From a bacterium UBP6_UBA1177 (lineage in GTDB: Bacteria; UBP6; UBA1177), in the NCBI GenBank assembly GCA_002310995.1, contig DBYV01000063.1, forward strand, positions 60,162 through 104,692: a stretch of 44,531 bases of DNA, given 5' to 3'. Position 1 is the first letter of the stretch; each line of letters starts with the position of its first letter. Shown in pieces: positions 30,801 through 37,943 of this stretch. Position numbers and translations under genes: made by a program. The notes beneath the pieces were generated by a model. That model worked only from the letters and a program-made list of their open reading frames with translations. It had not been told where the DNA came from and did no database searches.

Positions 30801-32555
30801 TTATTGTTGTTTGGATTTTATGAATTCTTTGGGATCGCTGCCCAAATGATAATTGTGGTAGATATAAAAACTATTTTCTATGTCTGATATAAGATCATGA
30901 TTTGTCTGCATGTATTTGTTATCTTTGTCGAGTGCCATAATTAGGAGATTGTTGCAGTCTTGCGGTTTGTAGATTTTACCATTCAGCTTTTTGAAATGCC
31001 AATCAACTGCATATTCTAAATTTATGCCTTTTATCGGCTCTAAAATGAAAAAATCAAAGTTGTTTTCTAGTATTTTCTGGATTTCATCTCGGAACATCTT
31101 GCGCACTTTTTCGCGCCAAGCTGATTTTTCTGATGGATTGTTTCGTCCATAAAGAGCAACAATAAACAGAAAATTAACATCATAGTGAGTTACAAGGAGT
31201 GTGTCACGGTCGAACAAACGATTATCATAATGGCGCAATTTGAAATATTTTTTATCTTTGTCTGTCTTGAGAATATCTTCATGGGCGTGCAAGTCTTTCT
31301 GTTCTGCCGAAATGAAAAAGTTGGGAATAATGTTGTAACCTTCTGTAATATTGTCACGCAGTTGCGGTACATTTTTGAAATTTTGTTTATCGAATTCCAG
31401 ATTTTTGTCATCATTCATGAAAAGATTCAGATTCCACTGAATGACATTTCGCGCATAGGTGAACTGCTTATATACACTTTTGTCGTCAATAGGAGAGTTT
31501 ATTTTGTAATATTTTGAGTCGCCAATGTAATAAATAGGGTATTTATCTTCGTTGTGGATCAGGTCTCGGTATTCATAAAGATGGTCAACGCGTTTGCCGT
31601 CTTCCTGTTCTTTAAGTCCCTCGGGAATATTTTTATCACCGATCAGTTCGTCAATGATTGCTTCAAACACGATTTCGAAATTTTTAACAAGCAAATACTC
31701 GCGTTCGTTTGCGTCAATGTTTATCTGTCTGCTTTTGTCGAAAAATGCGTAGCAGAGTTCCCACAGATAGAGATCTTTATCGGAAAAATATTTGAATTTT
31801 ATCTGTCGCAAACGCTTTTGCCCGAAACCTTTGAGGTAATTTTCGAACTTTTGGCCTGTGATTAGCGGGAAGTTTACATTGATTGCAACAGGAAACCCGT
31901 AGTACTTATTGATGTAATTCAAAATAGAAAAGAAAATAATAAGCAGTTCTTCATCAAAATTTATTTGCCGCTTTTTGTTTACAGGATTCAGATAAACCGG
32001 GTTCTGGTCCTGAATAATGGCATTCGTCGTGCTGATAGTTCTGTTCCAGTTGATTTTGTTGTATCCGGAATGAATGTTGCGAAGAATAAAGAAAAAATAA
32101 TCCTGATTTTCGCGATTGAACTTCTGTAATGCCAGCAGAATATCAAGAAAAGTGTTGTTTTTGTGCCGCATTCTGCTTTTTGACATCTGCTGAACATTCT
32201 GTTTCAACACTATATTGCTTTTGGGACGGGTTTCATGATAAAGCGAAATCGCACGGTAAATCCATACTGACAACTCATATATAAAGTCGTGTTCCGTCGA
32301 AGACAGCACATTCTGCGACTCAAGAGAAAGAATCGCTTCCGGTTTGCAGTGACCGAATACCAACTCCTCATTGTTTACAACTTCCAAAAGTACTTTTGGC
32401 AAGATGAATATGCAATCTTTCAACTTTGGATTGTAATAATAACCGACATAATTGACGCTTACTTTTCCATTTACATCTCGAAGGTTGGTTATGCCTTCAA
32501 GGAGATCTTCAACATCTTTGGCTTGGTATTTATATTCCTCAATGAGTATGCGCAT
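30801..32555 (-). CDS. McrC/LlaJI-type restriction nuclease subunit
   Basis: Nuclease partner of the McrB-like GTPase. Seen: 584 aa; N-terminal all-beta DNA-binding-like part (ILIEEYKYQ...VGYYYNPKL), long helical middle, and a PD-(D/E)xK nuclease centre formed by D324 (KRVDHLYEY) and D346-S-K348 (YYIGDSKYYK). The layout and order fit the LlaJI R2/McrC-like family rather than short E. coli McrC (about 350 aa). Start ATG 32555 overlaps the McrB-like stop by one base. Function inferred: cleavage of methylated or specific foreign DNA with the GTPase. Composition is clearly more AT-rich than the flanking biosynthetic genes, suggesting transfer. Confidence 0.82.
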   Translation of the reverse strand: MRILIEEYKYQAKDVEDLLEGITNLRDVNGKVSVNYVGYYYNPKLKDCIFILPKVLLEVVNNEELVFGHCKPEAILSLESQNVLSSTEHDFIYELSVWIYRAISLYHETRPKSNIVLKQNVQQMSKSRMRHKNNTFLDILLALQKFNRENQDYFFFILRNIHSGYNKINWNRTISTTNAIIQDQNPVYLNPVNKKRQINFDEELLIIFFSILNYINKYYGFPVAINVNFPLITGQKFENYLKGFGQKRLRQIKFKYFSDKDLYLWELCYAFFDKSRQINIDANEREYLLVKNFEIVFEAIIDELIGDKNIPEGLKEQEDGKRVDHLYEYRDLIHNEDKYPIYYIGDSKYYKINSPIDDKSVYKQFTYARNVIQWNLNLFMNDDKNLEFDKQNFKNVPQLRDNITEGYNIIPNFFISAEQKDLHAHEDILKTDKDKKYFKLRHYDNRLFDRDTLLVTHYDVNFLFIVALYGRNNPSEKSAWREKVRKMFRDEIQKILENNFDFFILEPIKGINLEYAVDWHFKKLNGKIYKPQDCNNLLIMALDKDNKYMQTNHDLISDIENSFYIYHNYHLGSDPKEFIKSKQQ

Positions 32556-34591
32556 TATTTGTTGATATTTTCAGGGTAGAATATGACGCCGCCTCTCGCA
32601 TGGGCTATAGTTTCTACAGGCTCACCTATCATCGGGTCATCATTTATGGGTGTACCTTCAAATATGTGTCTATGTTTGCCGTTATCGTATGTCTCCAATG
32701 TTCTGTTCGTTATCATATAACAAGCCACAATTTTCTGCACAGGGGATGCATAGGCGTAAAAATATTTAATCTCTTTTGCACGTTTATCTGACATATGCCA
32801 AGCTTGTCTTGCTCTCTCATAGAGTCCTTTCTCATCTTGAGGATATTTGGTGATTTTGAATATAGCCGAGTCGGGCTTAAACCATTGGTTAGTATTGGAA
32901 GTAGTTGTTTCTTTGGGAACAGTCCTCTCAGCGATCTCGCATAAAGTCTCTTCATCTTTCATAACATTGTCTAAAAACATATACACAGACTCATTATTGA
33001 TTTCGTTGCTTGTTTCTCCGAAGAAATCTGAGAATGTTATTTCGTCACTATCTTTTTTCATTAAACTTTTAATTTCATCATATCCATAGTCTTTAAAAAT
33101 GTCAGTCCAGAGATAGAACAATACTTTGTTGACAAAAGTTTTTGCTGTAATGATATCATAATCCCGATCAGTTTCGGTTAGCTCTTCAAACTGATTATTG
33201 TTTTTTATTACACCGATTTTTTTGCCATGAAAATGTTGCTCATCCGGTTTTGCAAAAAAGTATCCTAACTGCTTGTCGGCAGACATGGTTGCACCATAAA
33301 TCTTTTTATTCATAATTTGTAGGAACTTCCACCAATCATAAAGCCTAACCCTGTCTTCTTCATTATCTTCAACTAAGATTTTCCAGTTAAGTGGGTTGCC
33401 GGTATTTTCATTTTTTCCTTCGGTGATTTTTATATATTCCCAATCCCAGCGGCGTTTGAATGCACTGTCAATCGGAAAGAGGCTCTGATCGCTTGTGTTC
33501 ATGGTCGCCCAAATGTAAAGGTTGTTGGGAATGACAAGAATTTCACCCCTTCTTATTTTTAGAGCGATATCTTCAGAAGTCATACCATAAAGAGATGGTG
33601 CATTCAGATAAGCCATATCGTTAAAAGCTGTTTTTAAATATTGCTGAATGTCTTCGTCCGGTGAGATGTAATATTCCGAAAATCCTTCTTTGTTACGATC
33701 TAGTAGTTGAAATAGATCTCCAAAAATTTGAGCGCAGTTACCGCGATTTATTTCTTCAATAATTAAATATTGTTCTTTAGGTTGCCCTTCTTTTCCTGCC
33801 TGAGCATAAAATTTCCATGCTTGAACATAAGCATTTATGAAAGCCTGAGGTGTAAAGCTATAAATAATTTTGCCATCTTCAGCATTATTTAAAAATTCTT
33901 GACCAATTGCTATGCCTTTAGATATTTCAACATTCATAGAGTCTGTAAAACCGCAAGCCGATAAAATGCTTTTAGTATCATCAGGTTTCAAATCTTGTAA
34001 TGACATCCAATATTGTGCGGCAAATTTATGGCATGGATATGTCACGCCGGATTCTTTTATCTCTTTAAGTTTTCCTTTGAGTTCATTGACAGAATAAATT
34101 TTATCATATCGCTTCATTGTTGGTTTATAGCATCCGACAAAGGAAGCATAATCGCTGTCTGGATGGAAAGTTGTGCGGATAATATTCCTTCCTTCGGTTT
34201 GTTTTTTGATTATAAAAGATTTGCCTGTTCCTGGAGCTCCATAGAAAATGCACTGGAGAGGGGAATCTGGACATCTATTTGCGCTTTTTACTGACCTTAA
34301 AATTTTTTCTCGGCCAAGTATCATTTTGGCCATGGTTACAAGAGTTGCACCATAACCGTATTCGTATTTGTCAATATCGCTTTGCCCCGATATTTTAAAA
34401 CGTATGTCATTTGTCGGAACTTCAGGATGTTGTTCTATAAAAGTTACGAACTCTTGTAACAATGTTTTAGATATTGTGCGAAGCCCGACAGCTCCTTTAC
34501 TGTTTGATTTTACAAGATAGCATAATCTATCTTCGTCAATAATAGTGATCTGGCCGTTTTCAGAGCAGTCTCCGATGCTTAATTTTGTCAT
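32555..34591 (-). CDS. McrB-like AAA+ GTPase of a restriction system
   Basis: Motor subunit that loads on DNA and activates the nuclease. Seen: N-terminal region of about 110 residues (specificity domain, unlike known ones I can recall), Walker A GAPGTGKS at 118-125, Walker B YLIIEEINRGN at 275-285 with the McrB-typical GDLFQLLD after it, and the GTP-specificity motif MNTSD at 364-368 (WATMNTSDQSLFPIDSAF), followed by KRRWDW. Length 678 aa. AGAGG lies five bases before ATG 34591. It is the first gene of a two-gene operon. No methyltransferase accompanies it in the window, so it acts as a type IV system or has lost its methylase. Confidence 0.9.
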   Translation of the reverse strand: MTKLSIGDCSENGQITIIDEDRLCYLVKSNSKGAVGLRTISKTLLQEFVTFIEQHPEVPTNDIRFKISGQSDIDKYEYGYGATLVTMAKMILGREKILRSVKSANRCPDSPLQCIFYGAPGTGKSFIIKKQTEGRNIIRTTFHPDSDYASFVGCYKPTMKRYDKIYSVNELKGKLKEIKESGVTYPCHKFAAQYWMSLQDLKPDDTKSILSACGFTDSMNVEISKGIAIGQEFLNNAEDGKIIYSFTPQAFINAYVQAWKFYAQAGKEGQPKEQYLIIEEINRGNCAQIFGDLFQLLDRNKEGFSEYYISPDEDIQQYLKTAFNDMAYLNAPSLYGMTSEDIALKIRRGEILVIPNNLYIWATMNTSDQSLFPIDSAFKRRWDWEYIKITEGKNENTGNPLNWKILVEDNEEDRVRLYDWWKFLQIMNKKIYGATMSADKQLGYFFAKPDEQHFHGKKIGVIKNNNQFEELTETDRDYDIITAKTFVNKVLFYLWTDIFKDYGYDEIKSLMKKDSDEITFSDFFGETSNEINNESVYMFLDNVMKDEETLCEIAERTVPKETTTSNTNQWFKPDSAIFKITKYPQDEKGLYERARQAWHMSDKRAKEIKYFYAYASPVQKIVACYMITNRTLETYDNGKHRHIFEGTPINDDPMIGEPVETIAHARGGVIFYPENINK

Positions 34592-34639
34592 TTTTCCTCT
34601 TGGCTAATGTTTATAAAAAATGGAAGAGAGTTTTTTGTT

Positions 34640-34667
34640 GTTATATGGAAGCTGTTGCATGTCGCAA
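34640..34667 (-). promoter_or_regulatory. candidate promoter of the McrBC-like operon
   Basis: Minus strand TTGCGA (34667-34662), 16-base spacer, TATAAC (34645-34640), giving a leader of about 40 bases before ATG 34591. Confidence 0.5.
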
Positions 34668-34809
34668 GCGGATTTTCTCTTCGTCATGATGATTTCCAAG
34701 TCTCAAAAAACTCCCCGATTCTATGGTTTTTACAATGGATTGCAATAATTAACTTGTTGTAAATATTGATGAAATTACTATAAATTTAACGATATTTATT
34801 TGTGTTGGT

Positions 34810-34858
34810 AAGTGGAATTGCGTAAGGCAATTTGTTGAGTAAGACATCCACTTTTTTT
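34810..34858 (+). terminator. terminator-like nested hairpin on the plus strand
   Basis: Outer stem AAGTGG (34810-34815) with CCACTT (34848-34853), inner stem AATTGC (34816-34821) with GCAATT (34827-34832), then a run of T to 34858. No plus-strand gene precedes it; it may end a small RNA or be a relic of a lost gene. Confidence 0.35.
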
Positions 34859-35041
34859 AATGCTAGTGCAGAAAAATATTTACTTGGAATAAACCCGGCT
34901 TTCCCCTAACTATGTTCCAAAACGGAACGAACTGAAGAAGCGCTTTTGTGCGGGGTGGGGGAAGTGTTGCAAAAAATGCAACAGTTGAGCTCTAACAGAT
35001 GTAATCAGGATCCATCTCGTAAATATTCAGCATTTCACCCT

Positions 35042-35075
35042 AAAAAAATGCCGGAACAATAAAAACTGCTCCGGC
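35042..35075 (-). terminator. rho-independent terminator of the candidate RNA unit
   Basis: On the minus strand GCCGGA (35075-35070) pairs with TCCGGC (35055-35050), with two more pairs inside, followed by ATTTTTTT (35049-35042). It is a classic intrinsic terminator with no protein gene upstream on that strand. Confidence 0.7.
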
Positions 35076-35118
35076 CGTATAAAGTTCGCAGTCAAAGGCG
35101 CGATATCCTTATGTCGGG

Positions 35119-35146
35119 AATGTAATGCGGTAAAAAGATTTGTCAA
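35119..35146 (-). promoter_or_regulatory. second candidate promoter in the gene-free stretch
   Basis: Minus strand TTGACA (35146-35141), 16-base spacer, TACATT (35124-35119), then CCCGACA. It would yield an RNA of about 70 bases ending at the terminator at 35042. Its layout repeats that of the promoter at 35320-35347. Confidence 0.4.
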
Positions 35147-35229
35147 TGCTTGTTTCGAATTTTTTTAAATTTATTTTGAAATCTATTTGAGCAATGCCAA
35201 GAATGATATAACGAACATGAAAATAAGGT

Positions 35230-35313
35230 ATGCTGACGCGGTGGTTGCCAAATCCACGATTCACTCGGTGTGATACCGACGGCGGCGGCAGTCTCCGCCC
35301 ACGCTCCAGCATT
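35230..35313 (-). ncRNA. candidate structured small RNA (5' domain)
   Basis: A compact fold can be drawn: closing stem ATGCTG (35312-35307) with CAGCAT (35235-35230), continued after a small internal loop by GCGTG/CGCGC-type pairs (35304-35300 with 35243-35238, one bulge), and two inner hairpins, GGCGG/CCGCC (35299-35295 with 35288-35284) and CGGT/ACCG (35278-35275 with 35269-35266). The start predicted from the upstream TTGACA-N16-TAGACT promoter (about 35313) falls exactly at the first base pair of the closing stem. The transcript would run to the terminator at 35042 (about 270 bases). I do not recognise a known RNA family. The 67-codon frame inside has no ribosome binding site. Confidence 0.4.
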
Positions 35314-35319
35314 GTCGGT

Positions 35320-35347
35320 AGTCTAACACATCTGATGTTTTTGTCAA
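35320..35347 (-). promoter_or_regulatory. candidate promoter of the structured RNA
   Basis: Minus strand perfect TTGACA (35347-35342), 16-base spacer, TAGACT (35325-35320), then ACCGACA. Start point near 35313. Confidence 0.5.
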
Positions 35348-35481
35348 GTGAAAATTAGATATAGAATGGGAATGAGACTGAAGATCGAGTTCCTGCCTGA
35401 AAATTGATGAGTTGTCCGATTTTTTCGTACAACTGGATTGTTATCTTGACATTTGTCCTGATAAATCTAGTAAAAATGCTT

Positions 35482-35496
35482 CGAAAGCTTGAATTT
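35482..35496 (+). repeat. 15-bp direct repeat, left copy
   Basis: CGAAAGCTTGAATTT, repeated exactly at 37277-37291. The two copies bracket the phd antitoxin, toxin stub, DUF4143 ATPase and its 46-bp repeats (about 1.8 kb). Confidence 0.5.
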
Positions 35497-35516
35497 TGAT
35501 AAAATTTTGATAGAAT
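35489..35516 (+). promoter_or_regulatory. phd promoter with operator-like repeats
   Basis: TTGAAT (35489-35494), 16-base spacer, TAGAAT (35511-35516). Over it lie two direct repeats ATTTTGATA (35493-35501 and 35504-35512), 11 bp apart, one helical turn, as expected for autoregulation by a Phd-type antitoxin. Confidence 0.5.
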
Positions 35517-35550
35517 ACTGATAATTTTTCTGTTTTTTTAGGAGGAAATT

Positions 35551-35811
35551 ATGCAAATTCGCCCAGTTTCAGATCTACGCAACAAATTCTCTGACATAGA
35601 GAGTTTGGTTTTTTCAAGGAAAGAGCCGGTTTTTCTGACAAAAAACGGTTACGGTTCTATGGTGGTGATGAGCCTTGATATGTATGAAAGCCTTACCGAA
35701 AATATCGAGGCGAAACTTGACGCTGCGGATATTCAGGCAGAAGAGACTCCAGAACGCCTCTCCCACGATGAAGTTTTTAGTGCTGTCCGAGCACGTATCA
35801 GGGCAAAATAA
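35551..35811 (+). CDS. Phd/YefM-family antitoxin
   Basis: DNA-binding antitoxin of a type II toxin-antitoxin pair. Seen: MQIRPVSDLRNKFSDIESLV at the N-terminus, then EPVFLTKNGYGSMVVMSLDMYESL, the standard Phd/YefM fold, and a C-terminal tail (EETPERLSHDEVFSAVRARI) that would bind a RelE/ParE toxin. Length 86 aa is normal. AGGAGG stands just before ATG 35551. Its stop overlaps by one base (TAATG) an ATG that begins MSYKLRYL, the expected start of the toxin, but that gene is cut off after a few codons, so this is now a lone antitoxin. Confidence 0.88.
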   Translation: MQIRPVSDLRNKFSDIESLVFSRKEPVFLTKNGYGSMVVMSLDMYESLTENIEAKLDAADIQAEETPERLSHDEVFSAVRARIRAK

Positions 35812-35885
35812 TGAGCTACAAGTTACGCTATTTGTACAGCTCGATGCTGTTTTTATCCAGCAGGAACGGAATTACGCCGATATAA
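35811..35885 (+). pseudogene. stub of a RelE/ParE-type toxin gene
   Basis: ATG 35811 overlaps the antitoxin stop and reads MSYKLRYL, a usual opening of RelE/ParE toxins, then loses all similarity and stops at 35885. From 35828 on, the DNA is the 3' end of the opposite-strand DUF4143 ATPase, so the toxin was lost by a junction at about 35830. Confidence 0.55.
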
Positions 35886-37144
35886 ATGATCCCGTTTTCG
35901 TCAACGCTTCTTTTTCTGTTTCCGTTCTCAACGACGATTTTTTTGAAAAAGTCCCCGCTGTTTAGGAGCGGCTTGATCTCCTGCAGTTTTTTTTCTTCGT
36001 TTTCGATGCTGAAAGCCGACTGGACATAGGTTTTGCTGAATCCGTGGTTTACTATGAAATCAATTTCAAGTTTTGTCCTTTTCTGAACTCTGTTTTCGCT
36101 CTTTGAAACTTCGACGACACCGACATCAACGGAATATCCGCGTGAAACAAGCTCGTTGTATATGATATTTTCCATTATGTGCGTTCGTTCCTGCTGGCGG
36201 AAGTTGAGTTTTGCGTTTCTTATGCCGATGTCAGTTGCATAGTATTTTACAGGAAAGTCGAGATATTTTTTGCCTTTGATGTCGTAACGGAGGGCTTTTC
36301 TGATGATGAAAGAGTCTTCCAGATACTCAAGATATTTTTTGACGGTATGATCCGATAATTTCAAATTGTTTAATGAATTCAGGGCGTTGGTCAGTTTGTG
36401 AGGATTCGAGAGAGAACCCGTTGCGGAAAAAATCACATCGATAAGTCCGTTCAAAGCAGCCTCTCCGTCCAGATTGTAGCGCTCGGCAATATCCTTCAGA
36501 TAAATATGTGAGAAAAGCTTTTTAAGATAGTTCGCTTTTCCCTTTTCAGTTTCTTCAAGAACGGCGAGAGGCATACCTCCGAATGTCAGGTATTCTTCCC
36601 ATGCATCCGATTTCTCGAGACCGCAGTATTCATAATATTCACTGAAACTTAAAGGGAAAAGATTGATTTCTGTTCCTCTGCCTCTGAAATTCGTGGCGAC
36701 ATCCTTCGAGAGAGTCCTGGAATTGCTTCCGGTGACATAAATATCAAGATTTTCTCTGGACATGAGATCATTCAGGACATCGTAGAAAGTTGTGTAGAGC
36801 ATCATTTGATCGTCTTCGGCGACTTTCGAGGCATCTATATCCTTTTTGATTTTGTATGAGAGCTGGATTTCATCAATGAAAATGTAAAAATCTTCGGTCT
36901 CGTTGATTTTTGAAAGAATGTATTTGTATAAATTCTCAGGATTACGCAACTCTTCAAAAGCCATTTTGTCCAAAGCGATCTGAATGATATGGCTGTCATC
37001 CACACCTTCAGAATTCAGGTATTCTTTAAAGATTTTGAAAAGCAGGTATGACTTGCCGCATCTGCGAAGTCCTGTGATTATTTTTACAAAGCCGTTTTTC
37101 CTCTTTGAAATCAACTGGTTAAGGTAAGAATTTCTTTTTATCAT
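35828..37144 (-). CDS. AAA-type ATPase with DUF4143 domain (second member)
   Basis: Same broad family as the gene at 21173 but clearly different in sequence. Seen: Walker A GLRRCGKS at about 25-32, Walker B DFYIFIDEIQLSY, sensor-like LDIYVTGSNSRTL, FRGRGTEINLFPLSF, and a C-terminal DUF4143 part with YYATDIGIRNAKL and TKLEIDFIVNHG (nuclease-like ExDF). Length 438 aa, and the end GVIPFLLDKNSIEL is the normal family end, so it is intact. GGAGG lies five bases before ATG 37144. It converges with the phd antitoxin and has replaced the toxin. Function unknown; such ATPases travel with accessory islands. Confidence 0.88.
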   Translation of the reverse strand: MIKRNSYLNQLISKRKNGFVKIITGLRRCGKSYLLFKIFKEYLNSEGVDDSHIIQIALDKMAFEELRNPENLYKYILSKINETEDFYIFIDEIQLSYKIKKDIDASKVAEDDQMMLYTTFYDVLNDLMSRENLDIYVTGSNSRTLSKDVATNFRGRGTEINLFPLSFSEYYEYCGLEKSDAWEEYLTFGGMPLAVLEETEKGKANYLKKLFSHIYLKDIAERYNLDGEAALNGLIDVIFSATGSLSNPHKLTNALNSLNNLKLSDHTVKKYLEYLEDSFIIRKALRYDIKGKKYLDFPVKYYATDIGIRNAKLNFRQQERTHIMENIIYNELVSRGYSVDVGVVEVSKSENRVQKRTKLEIDFIVNHGFSKTYVQSAFSIENEEKKLQEIKPLLNSGDFFKKIVVENGNRKRSVDENGIIYIGVIPFLLDKNSIELYK

Positions 37145-37153
37145 TTGACCTCC

Positions 37154-37199
37154 GCTTCAAACTATGCGCTTGAAAGCGCTAACTTTGCACTAACAATAT
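37154..37199. repeat. 46-bp direct repeat, copy 1
   Basis: Matches copy 2 (37229-37274) at 40 of 46 positions. It contains the inverted repeat GCGCTT-GA-AAGCGC. It lies 9 bp before the DUF4143 ATPase gene, covering its leader. Confidence 0.8.
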
Positions 37200-37222
37200 A
37201 TCTATAATTATTAGATTTTCAA
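37195..37222 (-). promoter_or_regulatory. candidate promoter of the second DUF4143 ATPase
   Basis: Minus strand TTGAAA (37222-37217), 16-base spacer, TATATT (37200-37195). It sits in the spacer between the two 46-bp repeats, which could therefore be operators. Confidence 0.45.
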
Positions 37223-37228
37223 GATAAT

Positions 37229-37274
37229 GCTTTAAACTACACGCTTGAAAGCACAAACTTTGCACTGACAATAT
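37229..37274. repeat. 46-bp direct repeat, copy 2
   Basis: Second copy, 29 bp after copy 1. Shared blocks include CGCTTGAAAGC and AACTTTGCACT; the inverted repeat is less perfect here (GCTT/AAGC core). Confidence 0.8.
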
Positions 37275-37276
37275 GC

Positions 37277-37291
37277 CGAAAGCTTGAATTT
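37277..37291 (+). repeat. 15-bp direct repeat, right copy
   Basis: CGAAAGCTTGAATTT, identical to 35482-35496. It lies at the junction between the accessory island and the proximal half of the biosynthetic operon, 9 bp beyond the small-lipoprotein stop. Confidence 0.5.
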
Positions 37292-37299
37292 ATCTTCAG

Positions 37300-37494
37300 T
37301 TACAGATCTTCCAGAGCTTTCTTTTCTTTTTCTTCGACTGTTTTGACTGCGTCGTTGAGCTTCTTTTCCGCTTCATCCTTCATTTCGATCATTTTCTGCG
37401 CCTCTGTTGCGGGTGTGGGCGGCTGCTTCCCGCATGAAGAGAGGATCAGGGAAAATAAAAGAACGAAAATAAGCGTGATAGATGATCTTTTCAT
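37300..37494 (-). CDS. small lipoprotein with coiled-coil tail
   Basis: 64 aa. Signal with lipobox LSSC and lipid Cys at residue 21, then a Pro/Thr linker (QPPTPATEAQ) and a highly charged helix (MIEMKDEAEKKLNDAVKTV...) likely forming a coiled coil. AGGAGG six bases before ATG 37494. It follows the thioesterase by 14 bp and is the last gene of the proximal half of the biosynthetic operon. No family recognised; known aryl-polyene clusters carry different small lipoproteins, so an accessory role in the envelope is possible. It could also be unrelated to the pathway. Confidence 0.75.
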   Translation of the reverse strand: MKRSSITLIFVLLFSLILSSCGKQPPTPATEAQKMIEMKDEAEKKLNDAVKTVEEKEKKALEDL

Positions 37495-37508
37495 TGCTGC
37501 CTCCTATT

Positions 37509-37943
37509 TTAATGGTCGTTATTCTGAGAAATGAGTTTTTTGACTTTGTTCACAAATACTTCGGGGCAGACGAATTCGGATTCCATTTTCGAGATGTTGA
37601 AAGCCATCTGAGTGCTTTCGGCTCTTGTGGTCAACTCTCCTTTTTCATTGAAGATTTCGTATCTGATTTTGATTCTGTTCTCGTATTCGAGGAGGCTTGA
37701 GACTATTTTCGCGCACTCTCCGAAGTAGAGCGGTCTCACATATTTGATTTTTATGTCGGTGACTGGGAAGGCGTAGCCCGATTTCACCATTTCGGTGTAG
37801 TTGTAGCCGATTTTATCGAGCAGTGCGCAGCGTCCGATCTCCATATATTTCACATAGTTGCCGTGCCAGACGACATTCATCGGGTCGAGGTCGAAAAAGG
37901 CGACTTTGAATTCAGTTGTTTCCGAGCAATAAATTTTATCCAT
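37509..37943 (-). CDS. hot-dog thioesterase (4HBT family) of the aryl-polyene-like cluster
   Basis: Acyl-ACP or acyl-CoA thioesterase, expected to release or edit pathway intermediates. Seen: FFDLDPMNVVWHGNYVKYME at residues 16-35 with D20 in the position of the 4HBT catalytic Asp, then KIKYVRPLYFGECAKIVSSL and RIKIRYEIFNEKGELTTRAES (in part). Length 144 aa is normal. ATG 37943 is chosen because GGAGG lies five bases before it; a longer frame to 37973 would overlap the acyltransferase more. It overlaps the acyltransferase stop by 8 bp, indicating coupling. Confidence 0.88.
   Translation of the reverse strand: MDKIYCSETTEFKVAFFDLDPMNVVWHGNYVKYMEIGRCALLDKIGYNYTEMVKSGYAFPVTDIKIKYVRPLYFGECAKIVSSLLEYENRIKIRYEIFNEKGELTTRAESTQMAFNISKMESEFVCPEVFVNKVKKLISQNNDH

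Larger units (their letters stand above)
34592..35550. other. gene-free stretch between mcrB-like and phd genes
   Basis: About 0.96 kb without a credible protein gene. It contains the mcrB-like promoter (34640-34667), a plus-strand hairpin with T-tract (34810-34858), inverted repeats GTTCC/GGAAC (34914-34928) and TGTTGCA/TGCAACA (34965-34983), a candidate structured RNA with promoter and terminator on the minus strand (35042-35347), and the phd promoter/operator (35489-35516). No tRNA or CRISPR array is seen. Confidence 0.7.

Noticed and set aside
35109..35312. 67-codon minus-strand frame in the gene-free stretch
   Set aside because: No ribosome binding site, no recognisable protein character (MLERGRRLPPP...), and it lies over the hairpins of the candidate structured RNA.
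34592..35550. Possible tRNA gene in the gene-free stretch as island attachment site
   Set aside because: No T-arm (GGTTCGAATCC-like) or acceptor stem pair could be found on either strand.
37154..37274. Two repeats with a 29-bp spacer as a mini CRISPR array
   Set aside because: Only two copies, 46 bp long with six differences, the spacer holds a promoter, and no cas gene is in the window.
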